Below are positions 1 through 9,983 of a stretch of 64,000 bases of DNA, piece by piece. This DNA is from Vibrio cidicii. Its GTDB lineage: Bacteria; Pseudomonadota; Gammaproteobacteria; Enterobacterales; Vibrionaceae. Every line of letters begins with the position of its first letter. Within the stretch, counting starts at the first letter, position 1. The notes beneath the pieces were generated by a model. It ran no database searches, had not been told where the DNA came from, and worked only from the letters and a program-made list of their open reading frames with translations. Where the stretch lies: assembly GCF_009763805.1 (NCBI RefSeq), contig NZ_CP046803.1, positions 930,001-994,000 of the forward strand, written 5' to 3'. The translations under genes were made by a program, and so were the position numbers.

Positions 1-2
1 AC

Positions 3-407
3 AAAGCGGGCTGGATGTCCCACCAGCGGCTGAAACTCTTAGCCACGCGAGTACTGGCGGTGCACTCGATGCTCAAAGAGCATAATTTCTACCAAACATA
101 CCAATATCTGCGTGAGGAACTGGCGTTGCACCAAGAGAGTGCTTGGACCACCACCATGCGCGTTTACCGGGGCGGCGGTTTTACCAAAGATCACCTCTAT
201 CTCAGCGGCTTTTTGCACATGCGCCAACTTGAGCAGCAGCGCAGCCTCGATAATCTTTTACTGGGCAAATGCAGCCACCGCTATCTCGATCTGCTTGACG
301 AACTAGTCGCGCGCGGCTGGTTAACCAAACCGCCTCACCTGTTGATGGATAAGCGCGCCGAGGCAGAGCCACATCTCACTTATTTAATTGACAGCCTAAA
401 AATCTGA
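3..407 (+). CDS. QEGLA-motif / DUF1704 protein, C-terminal part
   Basis: The open frame enters from the left edge, so the first 134 visible residues are only the C-terminal third of a protein that is normally about 400 residues. The segment with an arginine-rich turn followed by GGGFTKDHLYLSG matches the C-terminal signature of the DUF1704 family ('flavohemoglobin expression-modulating QEGLA motif protein'), a zinc peptidase-like fold. The name comes from an effect seen in one bacterium and does not establish the function here. An internal ATG at position 15 is not the true start because the frame stays open to the left edge. Confidence 0.75.
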   Translation, partial: KAGWMSHQRLKLLATRVLAVHSMLKEHNFYQTYQYLREELALHQESAWTTTMRVYRGGGFTKDHLYLSGFLHMRQLEQQRSLDNLLLGKCSHRYLDLLDELVARGWLTKPPHLLMDKRAEAEPHLTYLIDSLKI

Positions 408-500
408 CGGCCACAGAACCGTAAAACGATCCATAGAAAAAAGCTCCACAGGCTATGTAGAGCTTAGAATCGTATGACTTGGGCAACGGCACTCTGCCCG

Positions 501-752
501 CTATTTCGCCAGCATCGCCACTTTCTTCAAGAAACTCTCTTTAAGGTGTTCCTGATCGTAGTCAAGATGATAAGTGTTGTGAAAACCAATTTTCAACTCA
601 ACACCATTGCCGCGCATGTAGACACTGTAGCCATCGTAATCGGAGAAGGCTTCGACGCCTTCATAGATTTTTCCGAACTCCGTCGGCGTACCACGCTCCA
701 TAATCACTTCATAAGCATGCAAAATTTTGGTGGGATCGAGTTCGTTTTTCAT
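501..752 (-). CDS. DUF3081-type small protein
   Basis: An 83-residue soluble protein with no signal peptide or membrane segment. The aromatic core (SDYDGYSVYMRGNGVELKIG, then FHNTYHLDYDQE) resembles the DUF3081 family, common in Vibrio and Shewanella and of unknown function. The start is fixed by a strong AGGAG ribosome-binding site about 8 bases upstream of the ATG. It converges on the QEGLA gene and is divergent from nagB. Confidence 0.7.
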   Translation of the reverse strand: MKNELDPTKILHAYEVIMERGTPTEFGKIYEGVEAFSDYDGYSVYMRGNGVELKIGFHNTYHLDYDQEHLKESFLKKVAMLAK

Positions 753-1083
753 AAAGGTACTCCTGAACAGAGAGACATTTTAAGTATGGTTAACGACACA
801 AACTTTTGCCAACAGCGAAACATGAAGCCCATCAAAAGCTCACTTAATTCAAGTGGTAAATTTATCCTTTCATCCTAGCGAAAACCTGCTTATTTTACTC
901 CCCCGCCAGCAGCGTACGTCGGTCACAATATGGACAAAATCGCCACTAACCCGGCGAAATGTAACCTAGAAAAACAAAAGTTGTGAAATTTTGACCTAAA
1001 ACAATGGCAGACCCAGAAAACTTATTTTATAATGCAAAATAATGTTTCAGCATAACAAAATTTCCAATATCTAGGGGCGAAAA
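753..1083. promoter_or_regulatory. Divergent intergenic region with NagC-type operator
   Basis: This 330-base gap holds the promoters of the small gene on its left and of nagB on its right. The inverted repeat TTATTTT-N7-AAAATAA at 1022-1042 has the layout and base preference of operators bound by NagC, the N-acetylglucosamine repressor that controls nagB/nagE in enterobacteria. The operator lies 42 bases before the nagB ATG, where bound repressor could block transcription. I see nothing else recognisable in the gap. Confidence 0.5.
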
Positions 1084-1884
1084 ATGAGACTTATCCCGTT
1101 ACAAACCGCGGCACAAGTTGGTAAGTGGGCAGCGGCGCACATTGCTAAACGCATCAATGATTTCAACCCAACGGCAGAGCGTCCGTTTGTGCTTGGCCTG
1201 CCAACTGGCGGAACTCCACTCGCGACTTATAAAGCGCTGATCGAGCTGTACAAAGCAGGCGAAGTAAGCTTTAAACATGTGGTCACGTTCAATATGGACG
1301 AGTACGTGGGTCTCGATCCACAGCATCCAGAATCTTACCGCTCGTTCATGTACAACAACTTCTTCAATCACGTGGATATCCAGGAAGAAAACATCAACCT
1401 GCTCAACGGCAACGCTGAAGATCACGAAGTCGAATGCCAACGCTACGAAGATAAAATCAAGTCTTACGGCAAGATCAATCTGTTTATGGGCGGCGTGGGT
1501 AACGACGGTCATATTGCCTTCAACGAGCCAGCGTCTTCTCTGTCATCTCGTACTCGCATCAAAACTCTGACCGAAGACACGCGTATTGCCAACTCACGTT
1601 TCTTCGATGGCGATATCAATCAGGTACCCAAATACGCACTGACCATCGGTGTAGGCACCTTGCTCGATTCACATGAGATCATGATCCTAGTAACGGGTCA
1701 CAACAAAGCGCTTGCACTGGAAGCGGCTGTCGAAGGAAGTGTTAACCACCTATGGACCGTGTCTGCGCTGCAATTGCATCCGAAATCGGTGATTGTGTGT
1801 GACGCACCATCGACCCAAGAGCTCAAAGTAAAAACCGTGAAATACTTCTCTGAGCTAGAAGCAAAGAACATCGAAGGCTTCTAA
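1084..1884 (+). CDS. nagB: Glucosamine-6-phosphate deaminase NagB
   Basis: A 266-residue protein, the normal length for NagB. It converts glucosamine-6-phosphate to fructose-6-phosphate and ammonia, the last step in using chitin-derived GlcNAc. Visible family motifs are the phosphate-binding LGLPTGGTP near residue 38, FNMDEYVGL with the catalytic Asp near 72, and [13 protein letters not shown] near 137-149 with the active-site Asp, His and Glu. The start ATG follows an AGGGG ribosome-binding site. It is a single-gene unit between a NagC-type operator and a strong terminator; nagA is not adjacent. Confidence 0.97.
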   Translation: MRLIPLQTAAQVGKWAAAHIAKRINDFNPTAERPFVLGLPTGGTPLATYKALIELYKAGEVSFKHVVTFNMDEYVGLDPQHPESYRSFMYNNFFNHVDIQEENINLLNGNAEDHEVECQRYEDKIKSYGKINLFMGGVGNDGHIAFNEPASSLSSRTRIKTLTEDTRIANSRFFDGDINQVPKYALTIGVGTLLDSHEIMILVTGHNKALALEAAVEGSVNHLWTVSALQLHPKSVIVCDAPSTQELKVKTVKYFSELEAKNIEGF

Positions 1885-1910
1885 TCGCCCTCACAGCGTT
1901 TCATTTGCAT

Positions 1911-1940
1911 AAAAAATCCCGCATCAAACGCGGGATTTTT
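1911..1940 (+). terminator. Intrinsic terminator after nagB
   Basis: AAAAATCCCGC and GCGGGATTTTT pair around a six-base loop, followed by a T-rich stretch. The flanking A and T runs let it work in both directions, so it can also end the leftward gene at 1952. Confidence 0.9.
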
Positions 1941-1951
1941 ATTGGCTCTTT

Positions 1952-2822
1952 TCAGTAGGCTTTGATACCAAACTGACGCAGCCTTGCTGGCAGCACGTCA
2001 TCCAATTTATCTACCTCTTCGGGCTCAATTTCGATCAGATTAAAATGATGGGCTTGGTAGATGGCTCTGGTTTTTTCTCTGATACTGTCTGCCGTTACAC
2101 TGCTGTCTGAACCCCAAAATTGCAGATAGACCTTGCCCGCGGGCAAGTAGAAATCGCTCATCACCTCTTCTTCTATCGGCAGCTGTCTTTCATAAGCGTG
2201 CACGACACCTGCCATGTACAACCAATTATCAATCAGCAGCTCACCTTTCGAGCGAACGTAGTGGCCATCTAAAGTGCGGTGTTTGGCCTCAAATTTCTGC
2301 CGGAAATTCGATAGCGAGCGATCGGTGGACTGCGTCTGTGCGTCTTGACCTAAAAATTCCACCACCGATTGACGCAAACGCTTGTGACGCAGCAGAGAAT
2401 CGTGCCACAGCACGTAGAAACGGGTGCTCGCTGCCATCGCCTCTTTGCTTGCCACCAGCGCGGATTCCAGATTCGGTTAACTGCCAACCTTGCTCTGATT
2501 TGAACATCCAACCCAGCTCACTCAACAATTGGTTAATTTTTTTCGCATTGAGTTGCCACGCTGCCCCCAATTCGGTGGCGCTGAGCAGCTTGCCTTGAGT
2601 ATTGGCCAATTCAATATGTAAATTGGCCGGCCACACAATGAATTGACCGAACTTAGGGTGATCGACATACTCTCCGCCAAAACGGGCGCCAAGTTCCGTT
2701 AAGATCCATTTGTCACCCACGCGGCTAATATAGCCAGCACGTTTGAGATCGCTAAACAACATCGGTGCATCCATGTTGCGCATTTTGGCCAATGCCGTGG
2801 TGGATATTTTTTCGCTCATCAT
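1952..2822 (-). pseudogene. Frameshifted PD-(D/E)XK-like protein
   Basis: Two overlapping frames together make one protein of about 290 residues. The N-terminal half (start 2822) has a winged-helix look: an ADMP-like helix, then GYISRVGDKWILTELG and a KFGQFIVWP segment. The C-terminal half (from about 2465) contains YVRSKGELLIDNWLY, then SDFYLPAGKVYLQFWG, the spacing of PD-(D/E)XK nuclease-like domains. The second acidic residue of the usual IYIEYWG strand is Gln here, so catalysis is uncertain. The frames need one base removed around 2463-2480 (in ACCGAATCTGGAATCC on the coding strand). It may be a sequencing error or a real lesion. No function is established. Confidence 0.6.
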
Positions 2823-2935
2823 GCAGCCCTCGGTTTACCTTTCCTCTTTATGCCGCCAGCAAAATAGTGCAAACGGTTGCAATGTCATTGTAATAGAAGA
2901 TGGCTGAATCAGGTAGTTCACTGTTTTATAAAGAA

Positions 2936-2955
2936 AAGGGAGCTCACGCTCCCAA
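2936..2955 (-). terminator. Intrinsic terminator after gltS copy A
   Basis: GGGAGC and GCTCCC pair around TCAC. Read on the minus strand the hairpin is followed by CCCTTTTCTTT, downstream of the gltS gene that ends at 2966. Confidence 0.75.
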
Positions 2956-2965
2956 ATCGACGAGC

Positions 2966-4195
2966 TTAGCCAAACAGAGAAATAAACCCTTGTAAGATGA
3001 TCATGTTCATTAAGTCGATAAAAAAAGCGCCAACAATCGGCACCACCAGAAATGCCTGTGGAGAAGGGCCAAAACGATTGACGATAGTCCCCATGTTCAT
3101 CACTGCCGTTGGTGTCGCGCCGAGGCCAAACCCACAATGGCCGCTGGCAATCACCGCGCTGTCATAACCGCGCCCCATTAAACGATACGTCACACCATAG
3201 GCAAACAGCACCATGGCGAAAGATTGCACAGTGAGAATGAGTAAAAACGGCAACGCTAAATCAAAAATATTCCACAGTTTCAAACTCATCAACGCCATAG
3301 CCAAAAACAGTGACAATGAGACGGTACCGATGATATCCACCGTCTCCGCTTCCAATTTTCTCACTCGGGTCACTTCAAGCAAATTTGTGACCACGACGCC
3401 AATCAGCAAGGCATAGACAAAATCGGGGATCATCAGCCAGCGGATAGCTAAGGCAGAGACCCACTGCTCCAAATAGCGAGCACCTAGTACACATAGCAGA
3501 ATCAACGCTAAGCTCTCAATCACTTTCTGCGCGGTCACTTTGTCTTCTTCATACTGGTTGTAGGTAACAAGCTCAGGGAAGCGTTGATGCGCTTGTGGGC
3601 CACGCCCGTAATGCGATTCCAACTGATGTTTATCAATCAGGCGCTGCGCAAGAGGGCTGCCTAAGATCCCGCCGACCACTAAACCAAAGGTTGCCGATGC
3701 CATGGCTATTTCGAGTGTATTTTCAATGCCATAAAGCTCGGTGAGGGTTTGTGACCATGCCGCGCCCGTACCATGCCCGCCAGACAAGGTGATCGACCCT
3801 GCAATTAGGCCCATCAGCGGATCGAGCCCCAACAAGCTTGCCATTGAGACGCCAATGCCATTTTGAATCACAATATAGAGCGAGGCGATCGCCAAAAAGA
3901 GCACGACTTTCACGCCTCCTTTGAGCAACTGACTATAGTTTGCCGCCAAACCAACCGTTGCGAAAAACATCAGCATTAAGGTTTTTTGCAGCGGCAGGTC
4001 GAAGTTGAGTGTCGTACCACGAAAGTGCAGCAAGGTCATGACCGTCGCCATCACTAAGCCACCCACGATAGGTTCAGGAATATTGAATTTTTTCAGAAGA
4101 GGAAAACGGCCATTTATCAAGCCACCAAGAAACAGCACACCGATCGCCACGAGAAAAGACGCTAGCGGGCCAACAGAGACAACATTGTTCATAAC
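2966..4195 (-). CDS. gltS: Sodium/glutamate symporter GltS (copy A)
   Basis: A 409-residue inner-membrane protein of the ESS family, which imports glutamate with Na+. It has about ten hydrophobic segments arranged as two inverted halves. The family-typical glycine-rich reentrant motifs are ITLSGGHGTGAAWS in the first half and ASGHCGFGLGATPTAVMNM in the second. I start it at 4195 because an AGGGG site sits just before that ATG; the 27 extra upstream codons have no family similarity. It is very similar to the next gene, indicating tandem duplication, but each copy has its own terminator and intergenic region. Confidence 0.93.
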   Translation of the reverse strand, partial: VMNNVVSVGPLASFLVAIGVLFLGGLINGRFPLLKKFNIPEPIVGGLVMATVMTLLHFRGTTLNFDLPLQKTLMLMFFATVGLAANYSQLLKGGVKVVLFLAIASLYIVIQNGIGVSMASLLGLDPLMGLIAGSITLSGGHGTGAAWSQTLTELYGIENTLEIAMASATFGLVVGGILGSPLAQRLIDKHQLESHYGRGPQAHQRFPELVTYNQYEEDKVTAQKVIESLALILLCVLGARYLEQWVSALAIRWLMIPDFVYALLIGVVVTNLLEVTRVRKLEAETVDIIGTVSLSLFLAMALMSLKLWNIFDLALPFLLILTVQSFAMVLFAYGVTYRLMGRGYDSAVIASGHCGFGLGATPTAVMNMGTIVNRFGPSPQAFLVVPIVGAFFIDLMNMIILQGFISLFG

Positions 4196-4352
4196 ACCCC
4201 TTTTGTTGCTCGTTGTTGTCCAGACAGACAACAATTTTTCAAACAGGCAGTGTGCCGCCATCGTCAGGAATGTCACTGAATCATGCCCGCTCCATTCTCA
4301 CCCAAAGAGAATTTAAGGCAAATAACTTTAATTAATTATCATCAGGCAAGAA

Positions 4353-4376
4353 AAAAGGAGCTCGCAAGCTCCTTAT
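4353..4376. terminator. Terminator between the two gltS genes
   Basis: AAGGAGCT and AGCTCCTT pair around CGCA. Runs of A before and T after make it bidirectional. It ends the gltS gene whose stop is at 4392. Confidence 0.85.
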
Positions 4377-4391
4377 TTTTAACATGAATCA

Positions 4392-5618
4392 CTATTTGAT
4401 AAACGAGATAAACCCTTGCAGAATGAGTAAATTGACAATATCGATAAAAAACGCGCCCACAATCGGTACTACCATAAACGCCTGAGGCGACGGGCCAAAA
4501 CGATTGACAATCGAGCCCATATTCATCACCGCAGTGGGGGTCGCTCCCAAGCCAAAACCACAGTGCCCTCCGGCCATCACCGCTGCATCGTAATTGCGCC
4601 CCATCGTCCGAAACGTCACGTAGTAAGTGAACAGCGCCAACACAAGCGACTGAACCGCCAGAATGAGCAGAAATGGAATCGCCAAATCAAAAATGTTCCA
4701 CAGTTTTAAACTCATCAGCGCCATCGCCAAAAATAAAGACAGTGATACCGTGCCGAGCATATCGATGGTTTCTGCGTCCAATTTGCGAATTTTGCTCACT
4801 TCCAAGAAGTTGGTGATGATCACGCCAATAAACAGTGCATAGACGAAATCAGGTATCATCAACCATTTGATTTGATACGCACTCACCCACTGCTCTACGT
4901 ATTTAGCACCAGTGACGCAGATCAGCAGAAAAAACAGCTTCTCAATCACCTTCTTGGCGGTCACTTTGTCTTCTTCATATTCGTTGTAGGTCACCAGCTC
5001 GGGAAACTTCTCGTGGGTTTTCGAACCGCGTCCGTATTCCGACTCTAACTGATGTTTATCAACCAAACGCTGTGCCACTGGGCTACCGATCAAACCGCCG
5101 ATAATCAGGCCAAATGTCGCTGACGCCATTGCAATTTCTAGCGTATTTTCAATACCATACAAATCGGTAAAGGTTTGCGACCACGCCGCGCCCGTGCCAT
5201 GGCCGCCAGAGAGGGTAATCGAGCCGGCAATCAGGCCCATCAATGGCTCTAAACCCAGCACGCTGGCTAACGCGACTCCAACTCCGTTTTGAATCACGAT
5301 ATACACGGAAGCAATAGCTAAGAAGAGCAGCACTTTTGCACCACCTTTGAGCAACTGCGTATAGTTCGCCGCCAGCCCCACAGTGGCAAAAAACATCAAC
5401 ATAAAGGTGTTTTGCAAGGGCAAATCAAACTGCAAATCCACGCCATGAAAGTGCAGCGCGGTAATAGCACAAGCCACAATCAACCCACCAACGATGGGTT
5501 CTGGAATGTTGAACTTTTGCAACACGGGCAATTTTGCATTAATAAAATGGCCGAGAAACAGGACGCTAATCGCCACTAAAAATGATTCCAGCGCCCCGAC
5601 TGTGATTAGATGATTCAT
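4392..5618 (-). CDS. gltS: Sodium/glutamate symporter GltS (copy B)
   Basis: A 408-residue paralogue of the preceding gene, colinear along its whole length, with the same SGGHGTGAAWS and GGHCGFGLGATPTAVMNMG motifs and the same membrane layout. The start follows an AGAGG ribosome-binding site. The 5' leader is unusually long, with a structured, terminator-ended RNA between about 5825 and 6016. That RNA could be an attenuating leader of this gene or a separate small RNA. Why two glutamate symporters are kept side by side is not apparent; different affinity or regulation is an inference. Confidence 0.93.
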   Translation of the reverse strand: MNHLITVGALESFLVAISVLFLGHFINAKLPVLQKFNIPEPIVGGLIVACAITALHFHGVDLQFDLPLQNTFMLMFFATVGLAANYTQLLKGGAKVLLFLAIASVYIVIQNGVGVALASVLGLEPLMGLIAGSITLSGGHGTGAAWSQTFTDLYGIENTLEIAMASATFGLIIGGLIGSPVAQRLVDKHQLESEYGRGSKTHEKFPELVTYNEYEEDKVTAKKVIEKLFFLLICVTGAKYVEQWVSAYQIKWLMIPDFVYALFIGVIITNFLEVSKIRKLDAETIDMLGTVSLSLFLAMALMSLKLWNIFDLAIPFLLILAVQSLVLALFTYYVTFRTMGRNYDAAVMAGGHCGFGLGATPTAVMNMGSIVNRFGPSPQAFMVVPIVGAFFIDIVNLLILQGFISFIK

Positions 5619-5824
5619 ACAACCTCTTCATCTCAGACTCTTTATCTTCCTTGATGTCAGAGTGTTGTTGTTACTTTTGAACGTCAGTGCTGCATATGTT
5701 TAAGGCGTCGAACTAACCTCGCCACAGCGCATGGTTAGCAACAATAGAGACAAGCCATCTGGTTAGGCTCAGACTGGAAAACGATCATCGGGTGATGTCT
5801 CAAACACCCTCAGCAAGCTTCCAA

Positions 5825-6016
5825 AATGCAAAAGGAGCTATCTCTAGCTCCTAGAAGTGTCGGCAAATTGCACACTCACTTTCCTCGATGAGGTGCAAAG
5901 GCCTTACGCGCGTACTGGCGTTCAAAATCCGTTGCTATTGAGTTGGTCAAACAGAGCCTATCAACGGCCAAACCATTGAATCATTGAGATGCGGACTCTC
6001 GCACCAAATCAATAGG
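5825..6016 (-). ncRNA. Candidate structured RNA (riboswitch-like or sRNA) upstream of gltS
   Basis: On the minus strand an extended -10 (TGCTATAGT, forward 6023-6031) would start an RNA of about 190 bases. Its closing stem pairs 6004-6015 with 5935-5946 (11 of 12 positions complementary). Inside are short hairpins closed by TGCG/CGCA and GCC/GGC. A second domain pairs TTGCAC with GTGCAA (5868-5873 and 5893-5898) around a CCTC/GAGG hairpin, and an intrinsic terminator closes the RNA. No good reading frame runs through it. I cannot match it to a named RNA family from memory. Confidence 0.45.
5829..5852 (-). terminator. Intrinsic terminator in the gltS copy B leader region
   Basis: AGGAGCTA and TAGCTCCT form an eight-base-pair stem around a GAGA-type loop. 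On the minus strand it is followed by TTTTGCATTTT. It lies about 210 bases upstream of the gltS start, so it would end an upstream RNA or act as an attenuator. Confidence 0.65.
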
Positions 6017-6022
6017 TCGCAG

Positions 6023-6031
6023 ACTATAGCA
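6023..6031 (-). promoter_or_regulatory. Extended -10 promoter element for the candidate RNA
   Basis: TGCTATAGT on the minus strand combines a TG extension with a near-consensus -10. The -35 region (TCGGAC, about 18 bases upstream) is weak, as is common with extended -10 promoters. Confidence 0.4.
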
Positions 6032-6410
6032 TAATTCGACGAAAATGTCCGAACTTAGCTTAAACAGCCAATATAATTAGAAAAACTCCAGATAAAACAC
6101 CAGAAAATAAAACAGTATCAGTATAGAAATGAAAGGTTTCTAGCCAATTACTCAAAGATGCCTTTGCGCGCTAATGGAAGCAAGCGTCGCTAGCGTGACA
6201 GCCAACAATAAGCAACCGAACGCTTAAAATGTGTCGCTAAAAAAATGACAAAAAGCAAAATTACGGCAATAACTTCATTTTTCCGCCACAAAACTTTCAG
6301 ATTTCACAGTCTGAACAAGCAGATTTGGCTACGCTTAAAGCATAACTATTACACCAATCTATCAACGCTAAGTTGTCACGATATAAGCCGATTAAGCAAG
6401 GAAAGTAGCA

Positions 6411-8072
6411 ATGAGTTTGACCATAAGAAAAAGACTGTACATTTTGTCAATAGTGCCGGTTGTCACCATTGCATTGGGCATGATGTGGTTTACCTATCTC
6501 AAAACCGTCGCGTTTAATGAGCAACAGTTCAGTGTTACCCACGAGAACATGATGCGTATGAAGCAAGAGGAACTAAAAAACTACATACAAATGGCTGAAT
6601 CCGCAGTTCAACCATTATTGAAAAAAAACGCCCCGCTCTCTGAAGCGTTGCCGATTTTAAAAGAGATACAGTACGGTGATTCCGGCTACATCTTTGGCTA
6701 CGACTCCAAAGGTACACGGGTTTTTCTTGGTAAAAGCGATAAAGGAGTAGGCGAAAACTTTCTGAATTTGCAAGATCAGAAAGGCAACTACTTGATTAAA
6801 GATCTGTTAAAAAACGCCAAACAGGGGCAATTTACCACTTACTATTTCCCAAAACCTGGGCAAAACACGCCACTGCCTAAGCTCAGTTACTCGGTGTACA
6901 TTCCACAATGGGATCTGATGATTGGTACCGGTTTTTACACGGACGACATTGATGCCACCGTTAACGAGATGAAGGAAAATGCCCATCAAGCTTTGCAAGA
7001 CACACTCACTGCCATAGGGCTCTTTTGTGTTGTGATTGCTGTACTGGTAGGGATTTTCGCCGTGTTTGTTAACCGTAGCATCATGCGGCCGTTGGAGCTG
7101 TTTGACCAATCTATCCGCTCGTTTGCCAGCGGCGATGCCGATTTAACCGCGCGTATGGAACCGTTCACCGTTCCTGAGTTCACGCAACTGAGCAAAAACT
7201 TTAACCAGTTTGTTGCCAGTTTGCAGAACATCATTCACCGCGTAAGTGAAGTTGGGCAAGAGGTCGTCAGTGAAACCAACAACATGACAGGGCGCGCAAC
7301 CCAAGTTGATGAAATCGCCGCAGGCCAGCGGGAAGAAACCGAGCAAGTGGCCACGGCAATGACCGAGATGACCACCACGGCGACCGAAATATCAAACAAT
7401 GCTAATCAAGCAGCGCAAGCCGCTCGCTATGCAGAAGACAATGCCAACGAGGCCGAAACCATCGTCAACTCGGCCGCCTCTTCAGTGCGCGATCTCGCAG
7501 GTGAAGTCTCCAAAGCAAATCAGGTTATCTCACGCCTAGAAGATGATGTGAAAAACATCTCATCATCGCTGGAAGTGATTCAAGACATTGCCGAGCAAAC
7601 CAACCTGTTGGCGCTGAATGCGGCTATCGAAGCTGCGCGTGCTGGTGAGCAAGGACGCGGTTTTGCCGTAGTGGCCGATGAAGTGCGCAAATTAGCCAGC
7701 CGCACTCAAGACAGTACCGGCGAGATCCATCAGATGATTAATCAGCTCAAGTCGGCTTCCGATGCAGCAGTGAAAGCGATGGACGCCAGCCAAGCCCGTG
7801 GGGAGCATACCGTGAAAGAGGCCAATGCGGCTGCAGAAGCGCTGCTTAAGATCAAATCCTCGATTGGCACAATCATGGACATGAACTCGCTTATCGCCAC
7901 CGCGACCGAGGAACAGAGCATTGTTGGACAGGAAATCTCCCAACGGATTGTGGTTATCTCCGATCAAAGCAGCCAATCTGCCGATCTGGCGAACCAAAAC
8001 CGAGCGGGTAGTCAGAGCTTGAACCACAAAGCCCATGAGCTGTATGACTTAGTCGGTCGATTCACCGTATAA
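6411..8072 (+). CDS. Methyl-accepting chemotaxis protein with single Cache domain
   Basis: A 553-residue inner-membrane chemoreceptor. One membrane segment (about residues 10-30) precedes a periplasmic sensor of about 150 residues containing the single-Cache signature [13 protein letters not shown] and the [14 protein letters not shown] strand. A second membrane segment (about 195-217), a HAMP linker and a long coiled-coil signalling domain follow. The conserved hairpin tip [18 protein letters not shown] and [12 protein letters not shown] lie near 400-430. It would pass ligand binding to CheA/CheW at the pole; the ligand cannot be told from sequence. The start has an AAGGAAAG site. It is monocistronic. 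Confidence 0.93.
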   Translation: MSLTIRKRLYILSIVPVVTIALGMMWFTYLKTVAFNEQQFSVTHENMMRMKQEELKNYIQMAESAVQPLLKKNAPLSEALPILKEIQYGDSGYIFGYDSKGTRVFLGKSDKGVGENFLNLQDQKGNYLIKDLLKNAKQGQFTTYYFPKPGQNTPLPKLSYSVYIPQWDLMIGTGFYTDDIDATVNEMKENAHQALQDTLTAIGLFCVVIAVLVGIFAVFVNRSIMRPLELFDQSIRSFASGDADLTARMEPFTVPEFTQLSKNFNQFVASLQNIIHRVSEVGQEVVSETNNMTGRATQVDEIAAGQREETEQVATAMTEMTTTATEISNNANQAAQAARYAEDNANEAETIVNSAASSVRDLAGEVSKANQVISRLEDDVKNISSSLEVIQDIAEQTNLLALNAAIEAARAGEQGRGFAVVADEVRKLASRTQDSTGEIHQMINQLKSASDAAVKAMDASQARGEHTVKEANAAAEALLKIKSSIGTIMDMNSLIATATEEQSIVGQEISQRIVVISDQSSQSADLANQNRAGSQSLNHKAHELYDLVGRFTV

Positions 8073-8115
8073 GCTAACGGTGCATGTAAAGTTCGGGCAG
8101 CCGATTGGCTGCCCG

Positions 8116-8130
8116 ATTTACACTGTAAAC
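8116..8130. other. parS2: parS2 centromere site
   Basis: Perfect match to NTTTACANTGTAAAN (TTTACACTGTAAA core), the chromosome II parS motif bound by ParB2 in Vibrio. It lies in the short space between the converging chemoreceptor and LytTR regulator genes. Confidence 0.85.
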
Positions 8131-8137
8131 ACCGCAA

Positions 8138-8935
8138 TTACATTCCTTTAAACAAACTTTGTGACGCGCGGCTTACCGGCAGTTGTGTTTTGCCGATATG
8201 TACAAACATATGTCCGCTGAAGTCCTTCTTCACCTTTTCAATTTTACTCACCTGCACCACACAAGAACGATGGATTTGCCAGAACTGCTCTGGGTCGAGC
8301 TGCGCCAGCAACTCCTTTAACGAAGTGCGAATCAAATACTCTTGCATCGCCTCCCCCCCTTGCGCGGCAAAAACGGAGACGTACTTCTCTTCCGCTTTGA
8401 AATAGAGCACATCCGAAACCGCAATCAGATGGATCTCTTCGGCCAGTTGCGCCTTGATCCACTGCAAATACTGTGGTGTGCGTAATGGCGTCGAAAGTTG
8501 TTGCAACTGATTCAACAAGGCAGAGAGCGAGGGATCACTTTGTGTTTTCCCTGCGCGCTCATGCAAACGCTGCTCAACCCGCTGACAACTCTTTTGCAAT
8601 CTCGCCGCCGAAATTGGCTTGAGGAGATAATCCACGGCATTTTGTTCAAAAGCGCGAATTGCGTAATCATCGTACGCGGTGATAAACACCACCAGCGGCG
8701 CACCTTGTTTGCCGTGTAGCTGCTTCGCCACTTGTAACCCATCCATCACTGGCATGCGAATGTCGAGAAACACCACGTCCGGCTGATGCTGCTCAATGGC
8801 GTGCAGCGCTTGTTCACCATCGTCAGCCAATGCGACTATCTCCAGCGTTGGCCATACATCGGCGAGGCTTTTGTTCAAATGGTGTCGCAGCAGCGGCTCA
8901 TCATCCACGATGATCGCGCGATAGCTTTGTTGCAT
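8138..8935 (-). CDS. LytTR-family response regulator
   Basis: A 265-residue regulator with a receiver domain (residues 5-120; acidic pocket D11-D12, phospho-acceptor D58 in [13 protein letters not shown], and Lys in LLKPIS near 107). After a linker comes a C-terminal LytTR DNA-binding domain (about 160-262, ending [17 protein letters not shown] strands). It is the last gene of the seven-gene operon and follows its kinase by 10 bases. In this family (BtsR/YpdB/AgrA class) phosphorylation promotes binding to direct repeats at target promoters. The natural target is probably its own operon, but I found no clear repeat to prove it. Confidence 0.9.
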   Translation of the reverse strand: MQQSYRAIIVDDEPLLRHHLNKSLADVWPTLEIVALADDGEQALHAIEQHQPDVVFLDIRMPVMDGLQVAKQLHGKQGAPLVVFITAYDDYAIRAFEQNAVDYLLKPISAARLQKSCQRVEQRLHERAGKTQSDPSLSALLNQLQQLSTPLRTPQYLQWIKAQLAEEIHLIAVSDVLYFKAEEKYVSVFAAQGGEAMQEYLIRTSLKELLAQLDPEQFWQIHRSCVVQVSKIEKVKKDFSGHMFVHIGKTQLPVSRASQSLFKGM

Positions 8936-8945
8936 CTTGCTATTC

Positions 8946-9983
8946 CTACTCTTTTTTCTCTGTCAACGCTAACGGCCAGCTCAAGCGTACAATCACACCT
9001 TGCGGCTTGTTCTCAACGATGCTGACCTGACCACGCCCAGCAAACAAAGTCTCTACCCGTTGCTTAAGGTTATTCAATCCGACACCGGAACCCACATGCG
9101 TCGAACTTGAACCGAGCCCTGCCCCGGTGTCTTTTACGCAAATCTGCAATGCCTGATCGAACGTGTCGATCGTCACCTCAATCTCGCCGCCCGTTTTGAG
9201 CGGTTCAATCCCATGCAAAATAGCGTTCTCAACCAAAGGTTGCAGCATCAACGGCGGAATGCTGACGTGCTCTAAACCGGGCTCTACCTGGATTCGATAG
9301 CGCAGACGATCGCCCAAACGGATATGTTGGATGGCGAGATACGCCTCAATCAGCGCGACTTCATCGGCAATCGTGGTGTGTTCTTCACGGCAATTACTCA
9401 GCGTCGCCCGCATCATGGCGGTTAAACTTTCCAGCATCAGCCGCGCTTTGTCGATGTCTTGCGACATTAAAGCGCTGATATTAGCCAGCGTATTGAAAAG
9501 GAAATGCGGCTCAATTTGGCTCTGCATTTGTTTGAGCTGGCTAAGTAATAGCGCTTGTTCTTGCTCCGCTTTTTCTCTTTTGATCACTTCTAGCTCATGC
9601 AACGCTCTCATTTGCTGCTCTTTAGAGTGAAAATAAAAATAACACATGCCACTGAAAAGTAACCCCATCAAGCCAACGGGCACCATATCTGACATGCCCA
9701 TGTAGTCACTCACCCAAAAACGGGCATTGAGAATACCAAACAGCAAGCAAGCGGTGAGTGAGAGCAATACTTCCGCCCGGCGAGGCACCTCAGGGAACAG
9801 ATGTACAATCAGCCAAGAAAAAAACAGCGCTGAATAACCAAACCCTAAGCTGATGAACAGATGGATATAGTAAGGCCCGCCCCACACAGACAACGTCAAC
9901 AGCGAGACGAACAGGCAGAAAAGCGATGTCACGATGAAACTTTTCTGCCAACTGTTTTCATTAGCAACATTAGCGACAAACAT
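8946..9983 (-). CDS. LytS/YpdA-type sensor histidine kinase
   Basis: A 345-residue membrane kinase. The N-terminal 120 residues hold about four to five hydrophobic segments with very short loops and no periplasmic sensor domain. A coiled coil follows (about 121-155), then the His_kinase box [16 protein letters not shown] with phospho-acceptor H160. The C-terminal ATPase domain has the N-box [10 protein letters not shown] and the glycine box KDTGAGLG. The ATG overlaps the previous stop (TAATG) behind an AAAGGGAGG site, so translation is coupled to the outer-membrane gene. It pairs with the adjacent LytTR regulator. Confidence 0.9.
   Translation of the reverse strand: MFVANVANENSWQKSFIVTSLFCLFVSLLTLSVWGGPYYIHLFISLGFGYSALFFSWLIVHLFPEVPRRAEVLLSLTACLLFGILNARFWVSDYMGMSDMVPVGLMGLLFSGMCYFYFHSKEQQMRALHELEVIKREKAEQEQALLLSQLKQMQSQIEPHFLFNTLANISALMSQDIDKARLMLESLTAMMRATLSNCREEHTTIADEVALIEAYLAIQHIRLGDRLRYRIQVEPGLEHVSIPPLMLQPLVENAILHGIEPLKTGGEIEVTIDTFDQALQICVKDTGAGLGSSSTHVGSGVGLNNLKQRVETLFAGRGQVSIVENKPQGVIVRLSWPLALTEKKE

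Noticed and set aside
474..878. 134-codon plus-strand frame
   Set aside because: Antisense to the DUF3081-type gene, which has a proper ribosome-binding site.
4196..4276. 27-residue N-terminal extension of gltS copy A
   Set aside because: The paralogue lacks it and the internal ATG has an AGGGG site.
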